A DNA stretch of 7,311 nucleotides from an uncultured Clostridia bacterium (GTDB lineage Bacteria; Bacillota; Clostridia; UBA1381), in assembly GCA_944391635.1 (NCBI GenBank), contig CALXUL010000244.1, forward strand, positions 1 to 7,311, written 5' to 3'. Every line of letters begins with the position of its first letter. The first letter of the stretch is position 1. The translations under genes were made by a program, and so were the position numbers. Shown in pieces: positions 1 to 6,943 of this stretch. The notes beneath the pieces are model-generated. The model was not told the DNA's origin and did not search any database. It saw only the letters and a list, made by a program, of their open reading frames with translations.

Positions 1-1
1 T

Positions 2-1138
2 TTGAGAAATATAGGTGTATTCGGAGGCACATTTGACCCGGTGCATAACGCCCATATTGCGGTTGCTGAGGCGGCAAAGGAATCATTGAAACTTGATTTT
101 GTTATTATGATGACCGGCGGAAATCCCCCTCATAAAAGGGACAGAAAAATTCTTGACGCAAAAATCAGGCATATTATGCTAAAAAAAGCTATTAAAGGTC
201 ATAAGGGGCTTATAGCCTGCGATTGGGAGATAAAACGTGATGAGTATTCATATTCCGTTAATACGCTCAGGTTTTTGAAAAGGATTTTTCCGGAGGACAG
301 GATATTTTTCATAATTGGAAGCGACTGTATTGACACCTTTGATACCTGGCGGGAACCTCAGGAAATTTGTAGACTTTGTACACTATCGGTTTATCACAGA
401 GAGGGCTGCAAAAAAAGTATTGAAAGCCTTAAGAAAAAATATAATGCTGATATTGTAACGGTGGATGGAGTATTTTTAGATGTTTCGTCAAGCCGTATGA
501 GGAAAGACGCGGCTTTTATGAAAGAGAATACAAATGCTGAAGTTTTTTCGTTTATTAAAAAATACCGTTTATATTGCAGTGCGGAGGATGAGATTTCGGT
601 ATTAAAAAGATTGTTAAAACCGGAAAGATTTAAGCATAGTATGGGAGTGGCAAAGTATGCAGTAATGCTTGCAGAAAAGTTTGGAGAGGATACCGATACT
701 GCGTATACAGCAGGACTTTTGCATGACATTGCAAAGAATATCCCGTATGAGGAATCGCTCGTTATGTGCAGCGAGCTTGAGGCAGAGCTTGACCCGATAG
801 AAAAGAATATCCCTGCTCTTGTGCATCCAAAGCTTGGTGCGGAGCTGGTGAAGTGTTATTTTGGAATACAGGAGGGAGCGGTTACCTCAGCAATAAGGTA
901 TCATACGATAGGGCGAGTTAATATGTCGGTTATGGATAAGATAATATTTGTTTCGGATATGTGCGAGCAGAGTAGGAACTTTCAGGGAATTGAAGATATT
1001 CGCGCCATGTCGCAAAATAATCTTGATAAGGCGGTAATAATGTGTATTGATTCGACAGTAAAGTTCAATAATGACAAGGGCGTCAAAGTGCACCCTATGG
1101 CGTATCGCGTGCGAGAAGATGTATTGAAAAATTTGTAA
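2..1138 (+). CDS. nadD: NadD-YqeK fusion: nicotinate-nucleotide adenylyltransferase joined to HD-domain hydrolase
   Basis: Residues 1-190 are a NadD domain, which transfers AMP from ATP to nicotinate mononucleotide in cytoplasmic NAD synthesis. Visible are the nucleotide-binding GGTFDPVHNAH (8-18, HxxH at His15/His18), a GSD motif (106-108) and SSSRMR (162-167), equivalent to the family's ISSTxIR. Residues about 195-378 are a YqeK HD domain. Its likely metal ligands are His212, His241-Asp242 (LLHDIAK) and Asp319 (FVSDM), with conserved His275 and His301. YqeK proteins are known as symmetrical Ap4A hydrolases. In most Firmicutes these are two adjacent genes; here a single frame runs through the seam (KKYRLYCSAEDEISVLKRLL). 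All key residues of both halves are present, so both activities are expected. The TTG at position 2 fits the usual NadD N-terminus, but upstream sequence and its RBS lie outside the window, so the start is provisional. Confidence 0.93.
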   Translation: MRNIGVFGGTFDPVHNAHIAVAEAAKESLKLDFVIMMTGGNPPHKRDRKILDAKIRHIMLKKAIKGHKGLIACDWEIKRDEYSYSVNTLRFLKRIFPEDRIFFIIGSDCIDTFDTWREPQEICRLCTLSVYHREGCKKSIESLKKKYNADIVTVDGVFLDVSSSRMRKDAAFMKENTNAEVFSFIKKYRLYCSAEDEISVLKRLLKPERFKHSMGVAKYAVMLAEKFGEDTDTAYTAGLLHDIAKNIPYEESLVMCSELEAELDPIEKNIPALVHPKLGAELVKCYFGIQEGAVTSAIRYHTIGRVNMSVMDKIIFVSDMCEQSRNFQGIEDIRAMSQNNLDKAVIMCIDSTVKFNNDKGVKVHPMAYRVREDVLKNL

Positions 1139-1148
1139 AATTTATATA

Positions 1149-1177
1149 TAGACAAAAAGCCGAAAATGTAGTATTAT
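1149..1177 (+). promoter_or_regulatory. Sigma-A promoter for rsfS-leuS
   Basis: TAGACA (1149-1154) and TATTAT (1172-1177) are separated by exactly 17 bp, each matching the consensus hexamer at 5 of 6 positions. The predicted start of transcription is near 1184, leaving a leader of about 30 nt before rsfS. No terminator is visible between the nadD-yqeK stop and this site, so read-through from upstream is also likely. The -10 overlaps an AT-only palindrome (1173-1188). Confidence 0.55.
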
Positions 1178-1214
1178 TAATTAATAATGCCCAAAGGAAA
1201 GGAAAAATTATCAA

Positions 1215-1556
1215 ATGAAGCGAGTACAAACGATTGTAAAAGCATTGGATGATAAAAAGGCGCATAATATTGATGTGCTTGATATATCCGGCATAACGTC
1301 GCTGGCGGATTATTTTATAATATGTTCATGCGGCTCCGGTGTACAAGTACGGGCATGCGCTGATGAGGTTGAAGAAAAGATGGACGAGCTTGGAATAAAG
1401 CTTGCGCATAAGGAAGGGTACGCAAACGGAAACTGGGTGCTTATGGATTATGCGGATATCGTTGTTCATATTATGCAGGATGAAACACGTGAGTTTTATG
1501 CGCTCGAAAGACTTTGGGATGATGCTGAGCGTATCGACGTTAAGATAGAAGACTAA
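1215..1556 (+). CDS. rsfS: Ribosomal silencing factor RsfS (YbeB/Iojap family)
   Basis: This 113-residue protein has the normal length of the RsfS family. Family members bind ribosomal protein uL14 on the large subunit and block joining with the 30S subunit, lowering translation during starvation. Diagnostic segments are LADYFIICS (30-38), the GNWVLMDYADIVVHIM stretch (72-87) and REFYALERLW (92-101). The ATG is preceded by AAAGGAAAGG (1194-1203), a purine-rich RBS with about 11 nt spacing. It sits 76 bp after nadD-yqeK and 30 bp before leuS, a neighbourhood common in Clostridia. It is probably co-transcribed with leuS from the promoter at 1149-1177. No odd features are seen. Confidence 0.95.
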   Translation: MKRVQTIVKALDDKKAHNIDVLDISGITSLADYFIICSCGSGVQVRACADEVEEKMDELGIKLAHKEGYANGNWVLMDYADIVVHIMQDETREFYALERLWDDAERIDVKIED

Positions 1557-1586
1557 AGATTTATCTGAAAAGAGGTTAGAAAAGTA

Positions 1587-3998
1587 ATGGAAGAATATAA
1601 TTTTTCCAAAATTGAGAAAAAGTGGCAGGAAAAGTGGGAAGAAGCAGGTTGTTTCCATGCTAAGACCGGAAGTGATAAGGAAAAATTCTATGCGCTTATA
1701 GAGTTTCCGTATCCGTCAGGTCAGGGGCTTCATGTAGGACATCCGAGAAGTTATACGGCACTTGATATAATTGCGAGAAAACGCAGAATGCAAGGGTATA
1801 ATGTACTGTACCCAATAGGCTGGGACGCATTCGGTCTTCCTACCGAGAATTATGCAATTAAGAATAATATTCATCCGCGTATTGTTACTAAAAATAATAT
1901 TGCAAACTTTACAAGACAGCTTAAAATGCTTGGATTTTCTTTTGATTGGTCAAGGGAAATCAATACAACCGATCCGGAATATTATAAATGGACACAGTGG
2001 ATATTTATACAGATGTTCAAAAAAGGTCTTGCTTACAAGCAGGAAATGCCAATAAACTGGTGTACGGGCTGTAAGGTAGGCTTATCAAATGAAGAGGTAG
2101 TAAACGGAGTCTGCGAAAGATGCGGCAGCGAAGTTGTACAGCGCAGAAAAAGTCAGTGGATGCTGAAGATAACCGAGTATGCAGACCGTTTAATTAAAGA
2201 CCTTGACGAGGTTGATTATATAGAACGTGTAAAAACACAGCAGAAAAACTGGATTGGAAGATCTGAGGGAGCAGAGGTAAAATTCCAGCTCACATCGGGC
2301 GATGAGATGATTGTATATACAACAAGACCAGATACTCTTTTCGGAGCAACATACGTGGTACTTGCTCCGGAGCATAAGCTTGTTGAAAAACTTTTAGGAC
2401 GTCTTGAGAATGCCGAAGAAGTTAAGGATTATATTACGCTTGCTGCCAAGAAATCTGAATTTGAAAGAACTGAACTTGCAAAAGAAAAGACAGGAGTACA
2501 GCTAAAGGGTATATATGCAGTAAATCCTGTAAACGGGGAAAAATTACCTGTATTCATTTCTGATTATGTGCTTGTAACATATGGCACAGGCGCTATAATG
2601 GCAGTACCTGCGCATGACAGTCGTGACTGGGAGTTTGCGAAAAAATTCGGGCTGCCGATAATTGAGGTAGTTGCCGGCGGCAAAAACGTCCAGGAAGAAG
2701 CATATACCGATGTTTCAAGCGGAAATATGGTAAATTCCGGATTCCTTGACGGTATGACGGTAAAGGAAGCAATTCCGGCTATTATTGACTGGCTTGAGAA
2801 AAACGGGCTTGGCAAACGCAAAGTGAACTTTAAGCTTCGTGACTGGCTATTTTCGAGACAAAGATATTGGGGCGAGCCGATCCCGCTGGTTTACTGCGAG
2901 AAATGCGGTTGGGTACCTGTTGATGAGAAAGATTTGCCGCTTAAATTGCCGGATATTGAAGAGTTTGAGCCTGGAGAAAACGGAGAGTCACCGCTTGCTA
3001 AGGCATATGACTGGATAAATACAACATGTCCACATTGCGGAGGGGCTGCAAAACGTGAAACCGATACAATGCCGCAGTGGGCTGGGTCAAGCTGGTATTT
3101 CTTAAGATATATGGACCCTCATAATGACGAAGCGCTTGCATCTAAAGAAGCAATTTCGTATTGGTCACCGGTAGATTGGTATAACGGCGGTATGGAGCAT
3201 ACAACACTACATCTTTTATATTCGAGATTCTGGCATAAATTCCTTTATGATATTGGTGTTGTAACGACTAAAGAGCCATATATGCGCCGTACATCACATG
3301 GTATGATACTCGGTGAAAACGGAGAAAAAATGTCAAAATCACGAAATAATGTAGTTAATCCGGATGAAGTAGTACATGATTTTGGTGCTGATGCGGTAAG
3401 GACATTTGAAATGTTTATCGGTGCATTTGATCAGTCAACGCCCTGGTCGCAGGATGGATTAAAGGGCTGTTATAAATTCTTGGAGCGCGTTTGGAACTTG
3501 CAAGGGATGCTTACCGATTCAGATGAGTACAGTAAGGAACTTGAAAGCAATGTTCATAAAACAATCAAAAAGGTTACAGAAGATTATGAGCGTATGAAGT
3601 TTAATACGGCGATTGCCGCGCTTATGAGCCTTGTAAATGATTTCTATAAGAAGGAAAGTGTAACACGCGGTGAGTTTTTGACTCTGATTACCTTGCTTAA
3701 TCCGGTTGCACCTCATATTACTGAGGAACTTTGGGAAAAGTATGGCAGCGGCGGATTTTTATCGCTGCATGCATGGCCGGAATATGTCGAAGAGCTTACA
3801 GTTGACAAAGAAGTTGAAATTGTAATTCAGATAAACGGAAAGATAAAAGATAAAATGATGGTAGGTACGGACCTTGACAGGGCAGGGCGTGAAAAAGCTA
3901 TGACAGAGTCTGAAAAGGTAAAAACTTTGACAGAAGGTAAAACAGTTATTAAAACTATTGCAGTACCGGGTAAACTGGTTAATATAGTAGTGAAATAA
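1587..3998 (+). CDS. leuS: Leucyl-tRNA synthetase
   Basis: This 803-residue class I aminoacyl-tRNA synthetase charges tRNA-Leu with leucine in the cytoplasm, and its length is normal for bacterial LeuRS. The HIGH motif is HVGH (49-52) and the KMSKS loop is intact (581-585). The CP1 editing domain carries the Thr-rich TTRPDT (245-250) and GTGAIMAVPAHDSRD (333-347), where Asp347 is the conserved residue that binds the amino group of the mischarged amino acid, so proofreading should work. Two Cys-pair sets suggest zinc knuckles: C159/C162 with C176/C179, and C437/C440 with C481/C484. The anticodon-binding helical region follows (about 620-725), then the small C-terminal tRNA-binding domain (about 743-803). 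The RBS AGAGG (1571-1575) lies 11 nt before the ATG. The 30-bp gap after rsfS leaves no room for a T-box leader. An intrinsic terminator follows directly. Confidence 0.98.
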   Translation: MEEYNFSKIEKKWQEKWEEAGCFHAKTGSDKEKFYALIEFPYPSGQGLHVGHPRSYTALDIIARKRRMQGYNVLYPIGWDAFGLPTENYAIKNNIHPRIVTKNNIANFTRQLKMLGFSFDWSREINTTDPEYYKWTQWIFIQMFKKGLAYKQEMPINWCTGCKVGLSNEEVVNGVCERCGSEVVQRRKSQWMLKITEYADRLIKDLDEVDYIERVKTQQKNWIGRSEGAEVKFQLTSGDEMIVYTTRPDTLFGATYVVLAPEHKLVEKLLGRLENAEEVKDYITLAAKKSEFERTELAKEKTGVQLKGIYAVNPVNGEKLPVFISDYVLVTYGTGAIMAVPAHDSRDWEFAKKFGLPIIEVVAGGKNVQEEAYTDVSSGNMVNSGFLDGMTVKEAIPAIIDWLEKNGLGKRKVNFKLRDWLFSRQRYWGEPIPLVYCEKCGWVPVDEKDLPLKLPDIEEFEPGENGESPLAKAYDWINTTCPHCGGAAKRETDTMPQWAGSSWYFLRYMDPHNDEALASKEAISYWSPVDWYNGGMEHTTLHLLYSRFWHKFLYDIGVVTTKEPYMRRTSHGMILGENGEKMSKSRNNVVNPDEVVHDFGADAVRTFEMFIGAFDQSTPWSQDGLKGCYKFLERVWNLQGMLTDSDEYSKELESNVHKTIKKVTEDYERMKFNTAIAALMSLVNDFYKKESVTRGEFLTLITLLNPVAPHITEELWEKYGSGGFLSLHAWPEYVEELTVDKEVEIVIQINGKIKDKMMVGTDLDRAGREKAMTESEKVKTLTEGKTVIKTIAVPGKLVNIVVK

Positions 3999-4002
3999 TA
4001 TA

Positions 4003-4044
4003 TAAACTGACATTGCATTTTTTGCGATGTCAGTTTTATTTTTT
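4003..4044 (+). terminator. Intrinsic terminator of the rsfS-leuS operon
   Basis: AAACTGACAT (4004-4013) pairs perfectly with ATGTCAGTTT (4027-4036). The stem extends by a U-G pair and two G-C pairs to a 7-nt loop (4017-4023). It is followed by the T-rich tract TTTTATTTTTT ending at 4044. The stem starts 6 bases after the leuS stop. An A-rich left arm makes it possibly weakly bidirectional. Confidence 0.9.
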
Positions 4045-4053
4045 GATTTCCCG

Positions 4054-4082
4054 TTGACTTTTATATGACGTTGTGATATTAT
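4054..4082 (+). promoter_or_regulatory. Extended -10 promoter for the GH20 gene
   Basis: TTGACT (4054-4059) and TATTAT (4077-4082) have a 17-bp spacer, and TGA (4074-4076) directly before the -10 forms an extended -10 element. Transcription should begin near 4089, only about 17 nt before the ATG at 4106. It lies right behind the leuS terminator, so the GH20 gene is a separate transcription unit. CGTTG occurs at 4052-4056 and again at 4069-4073, a 17-bp period that could be a regulator site or chance. Confidence 0.75.
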
Positions 4083-4094
4083 TTGAAAAAAAAC

Positions 4095-4100
4095 GGAGGA
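4095..4100 (+). promoter_or_regulatory. Ribosome binding site that fixes the GH20 start
   Basis: GGAGGA lies 5-6 nt upstream of the ATG at 4106. The reading frame is open upstream to a GTG at 4073, but that codon has no RBS and lies inside the promoter spacer, before the predicted transcript start. The ATG at 4106 is therefore the supported start. Confidence 0.85.
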
Positions 4101-4105
4101 TAAGT

Positions 4106-5989
4106 ATGATTTCATTTAATTTTACAGGAGATATTTCGGATGTTTCTGCCGGACTTCAGGTTGCAGCAAAGGCGCGTGGTTTTGAAATTAATGACCAGGG
4201 TGTTTTGGTAGAAGTATGTAAGAGTTCAACCGGTTTTACTGAACTAAAACGTACAGAAAACGCATACAGAATATCGTACGCTAAAAAAACAGACTTTTTC
4301 AGAGCTTGTGCGAGGCTTTGCGGTATGCTTGAGGAGAATGAGTTTTACGAGTATAGTGAGCGTGCGGCTTTTGACTCATGTGGAATAATGCTTGACTGCT
4401 CAAGAAACGCTGTAGCATCACCGGAAACTGTATGTGACTTTATTGGGAAAATGGCATGTATGGGGCTTGACCGCTTGATGCTTTATACCGAGGATACATA
4501 TGAAATTAAAGAGTATCCGTATTTTGGGTATATGCGCGGAAGATATACAGCCGAAGAACTTAAACAGTTTGATGAAACGGCAAGGTCTGTTGGTGTATTG
4601 CTGGCACCCTGCATACAGACACTTGCGCATCTTAGTATGACCCTGAGATGGGGATATGGCGCTGATATGAGCGATACAGAGGATATACTATTAATTGATG
4701 AAGAAAAAACCTATGATTTCATTGATGCAGCTTTTAAGTCGCTCAGAGAAAGTACAACATCAGAATATATACATATAGGAATGGATGAGGCGCATTATAT
4801 AGGTTTGGGCAGGTATCTTGATATACACGGAAATGAAGAGAGCAGATTTGATATATTACTTCGCCATCTTGAGCGTGTATGCAAAATTGCCCAAAAGTAT
4901 AATTTCAAGCCTATGATGTGGAGTGATATGTTCTTCCGCCTTGGTTCAAAAACAAGAAATTATTATGACATGAATGTTGAAATTCCAGAGTGGGTTAACA
5001 GTAAAATACCCGAGAACTTATCGCTTGTGTACTGGGATTATTATCATGCTAAGGAGGAAGAATATACAGCGATGATAAAAGGTCACAGCCAGCTTGGATG
5101 TGATATAGTTTTCGCAGGTGGAATATGGACATGGTGCGGAATGGGACCGCAGTATAGATGGACAAATGAGTCGACGGTTGCAGCTCTTGCTTCATGTAGA
5201 AAGAATAATATACGTGATGTATTTGCTACAGTGTGGGGAGATGATGGCGGAGAAGTAAACTACTATACAATACTTCCCGGAATGCAGCTTTATGCCGAAT
5301 ATAACTATTCTGATAACCCGGTAGATGTGGAGAAGCGTTTTAAGGAATGTACAGGTATGGATTACAGCGCGTTTATGACTCTTGAATCGGATGATTTTCC
5401 AAATAAATATTTTGATGGCGATATTGTAAGCGTGTCAAAGCAACTTTTGTTCCAAGACCCGCTTTGCGGATTGTTTGAGAAGAATTTTGAAAAAATATCT
5501 TTAGCGGAGTTTTATGCGGATAAATTAGAAAAAATATCTAAAATACAGGCGCCTTTCAAAATGGAAAAACTATTTGATTATTATAAAAAACTCTACTTTG
5601 TGCTGTCAAAAAAGGCAGAGATTTGTTCGGGGATAAGGAAGCTTTATATGTCAGGAGATAATAACACACTTAGTATTCGAGCTAAACAGATGAGAGAGTT
5701 AGTAGTAGCTGTGGAAGAACTTTATAGAAGTTATAGAATATTATGGCTTTCAACAAATAAGGTGTTTGGACTTGATAGAGGCGACCTGCGTTTTGGGGGA
5801 CTTATTACAAGGTTTGAGATTGCAGCGTCTCGTATAGAGGATTATGTGGACGGCAGAATAAGCAAAATAGATGAGCTTGAAGAAGAGCCTCTGATTTATA
5901 CAAATAGGGGTGAGATACCCACAGAAGATAAGCCTCTCATGAGAGAAACAGTTTATCATAGGATTTCATCTGTATCATCGCAATGGTAA
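4106..5989 (+). CDS. GH20 beta-N-acetylhexosaminidase, GH20C-like, cytoplasmic
   Basis: The 627-residue protein should remove terminal beta-linked GlcNAc or GalNAc by substrate-assisted catalysis, in which the substrate's acetamido group is the nucleophile. The GH20 catalytic pair is Asp227-Glu228 in HIGMDEAH (223-230). Also seen are a CGIMLDCSRNAV strand (92-103), TEDTYEIKEYPYFGYMRGRY (128-147), PCIQTLAHLS (168-177), MWSDMFF (271-277), LVYWDYY (307-313) and VWGDDGGE (376-383). From memory, this pattern and length match Streptococcus pneumoniae GH20C, an exo-hexosaminidase accepting both GlcNAc and GalNAc. A small N-terminal domain (about 1-85) precedes the barrel, and the C-terminal third (about 450-600) is mostly helical. 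There is no signal peptide or anchor, so it should act on imported short glycans. An AraC regulator follows 97 bp downstream. Its exact substrate cannot be read from the sequence. Confidence 0.92.
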   Translation: MISFNFTGDISDVSAGLQVAAKARGFEINDQGVLVEVCKSSTGFTELKRTENAYRISYAKKTDFFRACARLCGMLEENEFYEYSERAAFDSCGIMLDCSRNAVASPETVCDFIGKMACMGLDRLMLYTEDTYEIKEYPYFGYMRGRYTAEELKQFDETARSVGVLLAPCIQTLAHLSMTLRWGYGADMSDTEDILLIDEEKTYDFIDAAFKSLRESTTSEYIHIGMDEAHYIGLGRYLDIHGNEESRFDILLRHLERVCKIAQKYNFKPMMWSDMFFRLGSKTRNYYDMNVEIPEWVNSKIPENLSLVYWDYYHAKEEEYTAMIKGHSQLGCDIVFAGGIWTWCGMGPQYRWTNESTVAALASCRKNNIRDVFATVWGDDGGEVNYYTILPGMQLYAEYNYSDNPVDVEKRFKECTGMDYSAFMTLESDDFPNKYFDGDIVSVSKQLLFQDPLCGLFEKNFEKISLAEFYADKLEKISKIQAPFKMEKLFDYYKKLYFVLSKKAEICSGIRKLYMSGDNNTLSIRAKQMRELVVAVEELYRSYRILWLSTNKVFGLDRGDLRFGGLITRFEIAASRIEDYVDGRISKIDELEEEPLIYTNRGEIPTEDKPLMRETVYHRISSVSSQW

Positions 5990-6012
5990 ATAGATAAATT
6001 TTATAAATAGAT
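5987..6012 (+). repeat. Direct repeat TAAATAGAT x2, possible operator
   Basis: TAAATAGAT occurs at 5987-5995 and 6004-6012, 17 bp start to start. The second copy abuts and shares one base with the -35 box of the araC-type gene, and the first overlaps the GH20 stop codon. AraC-family proteins bind paired direct half-sites near -35 boxes, so this could be an autoregulatory operator. The AT-rich composition makes chance repetition a real alternative. Confidence 0.3.
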
Positions 6013-6040
6013 TGATTTTTTTCTTTAGATGAGATATTAT
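6012..6040 (+). promoter_or_regulatory. Promoter of the AraC-family regulator gene
   Basis: TTGATT (6012-6017) and TATTAT (6035-6040) are 17 bp apart. A perfect TATAAT also begins at 6040 but lacks a -35 at proper distance. Transcription would start near 6047, giving a leader of about 40 nt. No terminator hairpin is seen after the GH20 stop, so the regulator may also be read from the GH20 promoter. Confidence 0.5.
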
Positions 6041-6072
6041 ATAATAAAGGCATAATAAAAGTGCGCTGTTAG

Positions 6073-6080
6073 AAAGGAGA
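6073..6080 (+). promoter_or_regulatory. Ribosome binding site supporting a GTG start
   Basis: AAAGGAGA, containing AGGAG, lies about 7 nt before the GTG at 6087. No ATG is near enough to compete, and the N-terminal sequence read from GTG leads straight into the sensor domain, so GTG is taken as the start. Confidence 0.8.
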
Positions 6081-6086
6081 ATTAAA

Positions 6087-6914
6087 GTGGAGCTTTTAAC
6101 ACCGTTCGGTATTCGTGCAGAATATATTTCGGGTCCCAACCCATTTAATAATGATTATCATACAAAAAACGAATACGAGATTTTTTTGCTGCTGGAAAAG
6201 CAGGCTGATTATTATATAGAACGGTCTTGTTATAATATGACAAGAGGCTCGCTTTTGATAATAGCGCCAAACGAAGTTAGGAAACTCTCAGACATGGAAG
6301 ATATGGATTTTTCAAGAATATCCATATGCTTTGAACCAAGCCGTATACGAGATTTAAGAGAAGAGGGAAAAAGATTATTAAACTGTTTCTTGATGCGGGA
6401 AATGGGCGAGAATAATATGGTGTCGTTAAATGAACGGCAGATAGAAGAGTTTATACAGTTAACAAATAAAATAATAAATTGTTCTATAAGCGATACTTAT
6501 GGGAATGATATACTTGCATTTTCCTATTTGCTTCAGCTTTTGGTGTTTACGAATCAGGTGTATAATAATTCTAAGCCAGTTATGCCGGGAGCTATGCCTG
6601 TGCGGGTACAGCCAATATTACAATATATTGACGAGCATTTGTGTGATGATTTGACTGTTGACTCAATTGCCAGAGCATTGTCAATGAGCCGTTCAAATAT
6701 AAGTAAAGTTTTTAAAGAAGAAACAGACTCCACAATTCATAACTATATAATTTCACGAAGAATTGTATACGCACAGAAACTTTTGCAGCAGGGACATAAT
6801 GTGACTGAAACATGTTATATGGCAGGCTTTAATGATTATGCAAGTTTTATTCGCTGCTTTAAGCGTATTACGGGAAACCCACCGGGAATGTATAAGAGTA
6901 AGTGGCGGGGATAA
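6087..6914 (+). CDS. AraC/XylS-family transcriptional regulator
   Basis: The 275-residue protein is a typical two-domain AraC-type regulator. Residues about 7-90 look like the cupin-type ligand-sensing domain (DYHTKNEYEIFLLLE at 23-37, then SLLIIAPNE at 55-63). A helical linker follows to about 165. The DNA-binding domain spans about 173-275: first helix-turn-helix at 189-211 (LTVDSIARALSMSRSNISKVFKE) and second at about 239-260. The last part (YMAGFNDYASFIRCFKRITGNPPGMYK, 244-270) matches the AraC signature with its F-x-R-x-F-K core and the G-x-x-P near the end. There is no signal sequence. It reads in the same direction as the GH20 gene, so an amino sugar or GlcNAc-containing glycan is a reasonable inferred effector, but nothing in the sequence identifies the ligand. 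It may control the GH20 gene, itself, or distant targets. Confidence 0.93.
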   Translation: MELLTPFGIRAEYISGPNPFNNDYHTKNEYEIFLLLEKQADYYIERSCYNMTRGSLLIIAPNEVRKLSDMEDMDFSRISICFEPSRIRDLREEGKRLLNCFLMREMGENNMVSLNERQIEEFIQLTNKIINCSISDTYGNDILAFSYLLQLLVFTNQVYNNSKPVMPGAMPVRVQPILQYIDEHLCDDLTVDSIARALSMSRSNISKVFKEETDSTIHNYIISRRIVYAQKLLQQGHNVTETCYMAGFNDYASFIRCFKRITGNPPGMYKSKWRG

Positions 6915-6943
6915 TGCAAAAATGGCAGAATGATTGTGGCTAT

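Noticed and set aside
394..729. Antisense open frame of 111 codons inside nadD-yqeK
   Set aside because: It lies wholly within a well-supported gene, has no RBS or family resemblance, and reads as the shadow of the coding strand.
1557..1586. Possible T-box or leader regulation of leuS
   Set aside because: Only 30 bases separate rsfS and leuS, with no T-box core or terminator/antiterminator pair; the leader of rsfS is also too short.
4073..4105. GTG-started N-terminal extension of the GH20 protein
   Set aside because: The GTG lies upstream of the predicted transcription start inside the promoter spacer; the ATG at 4106 has a proper RBS.
3759..4115. Antisense open frame of 118 codons across the leuS end and terminator
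   Set aside because: It overlaps the conserved C-terminus of leuS, the terminator hairpin and the GH20 promoter, and shows no recognisable protein features.
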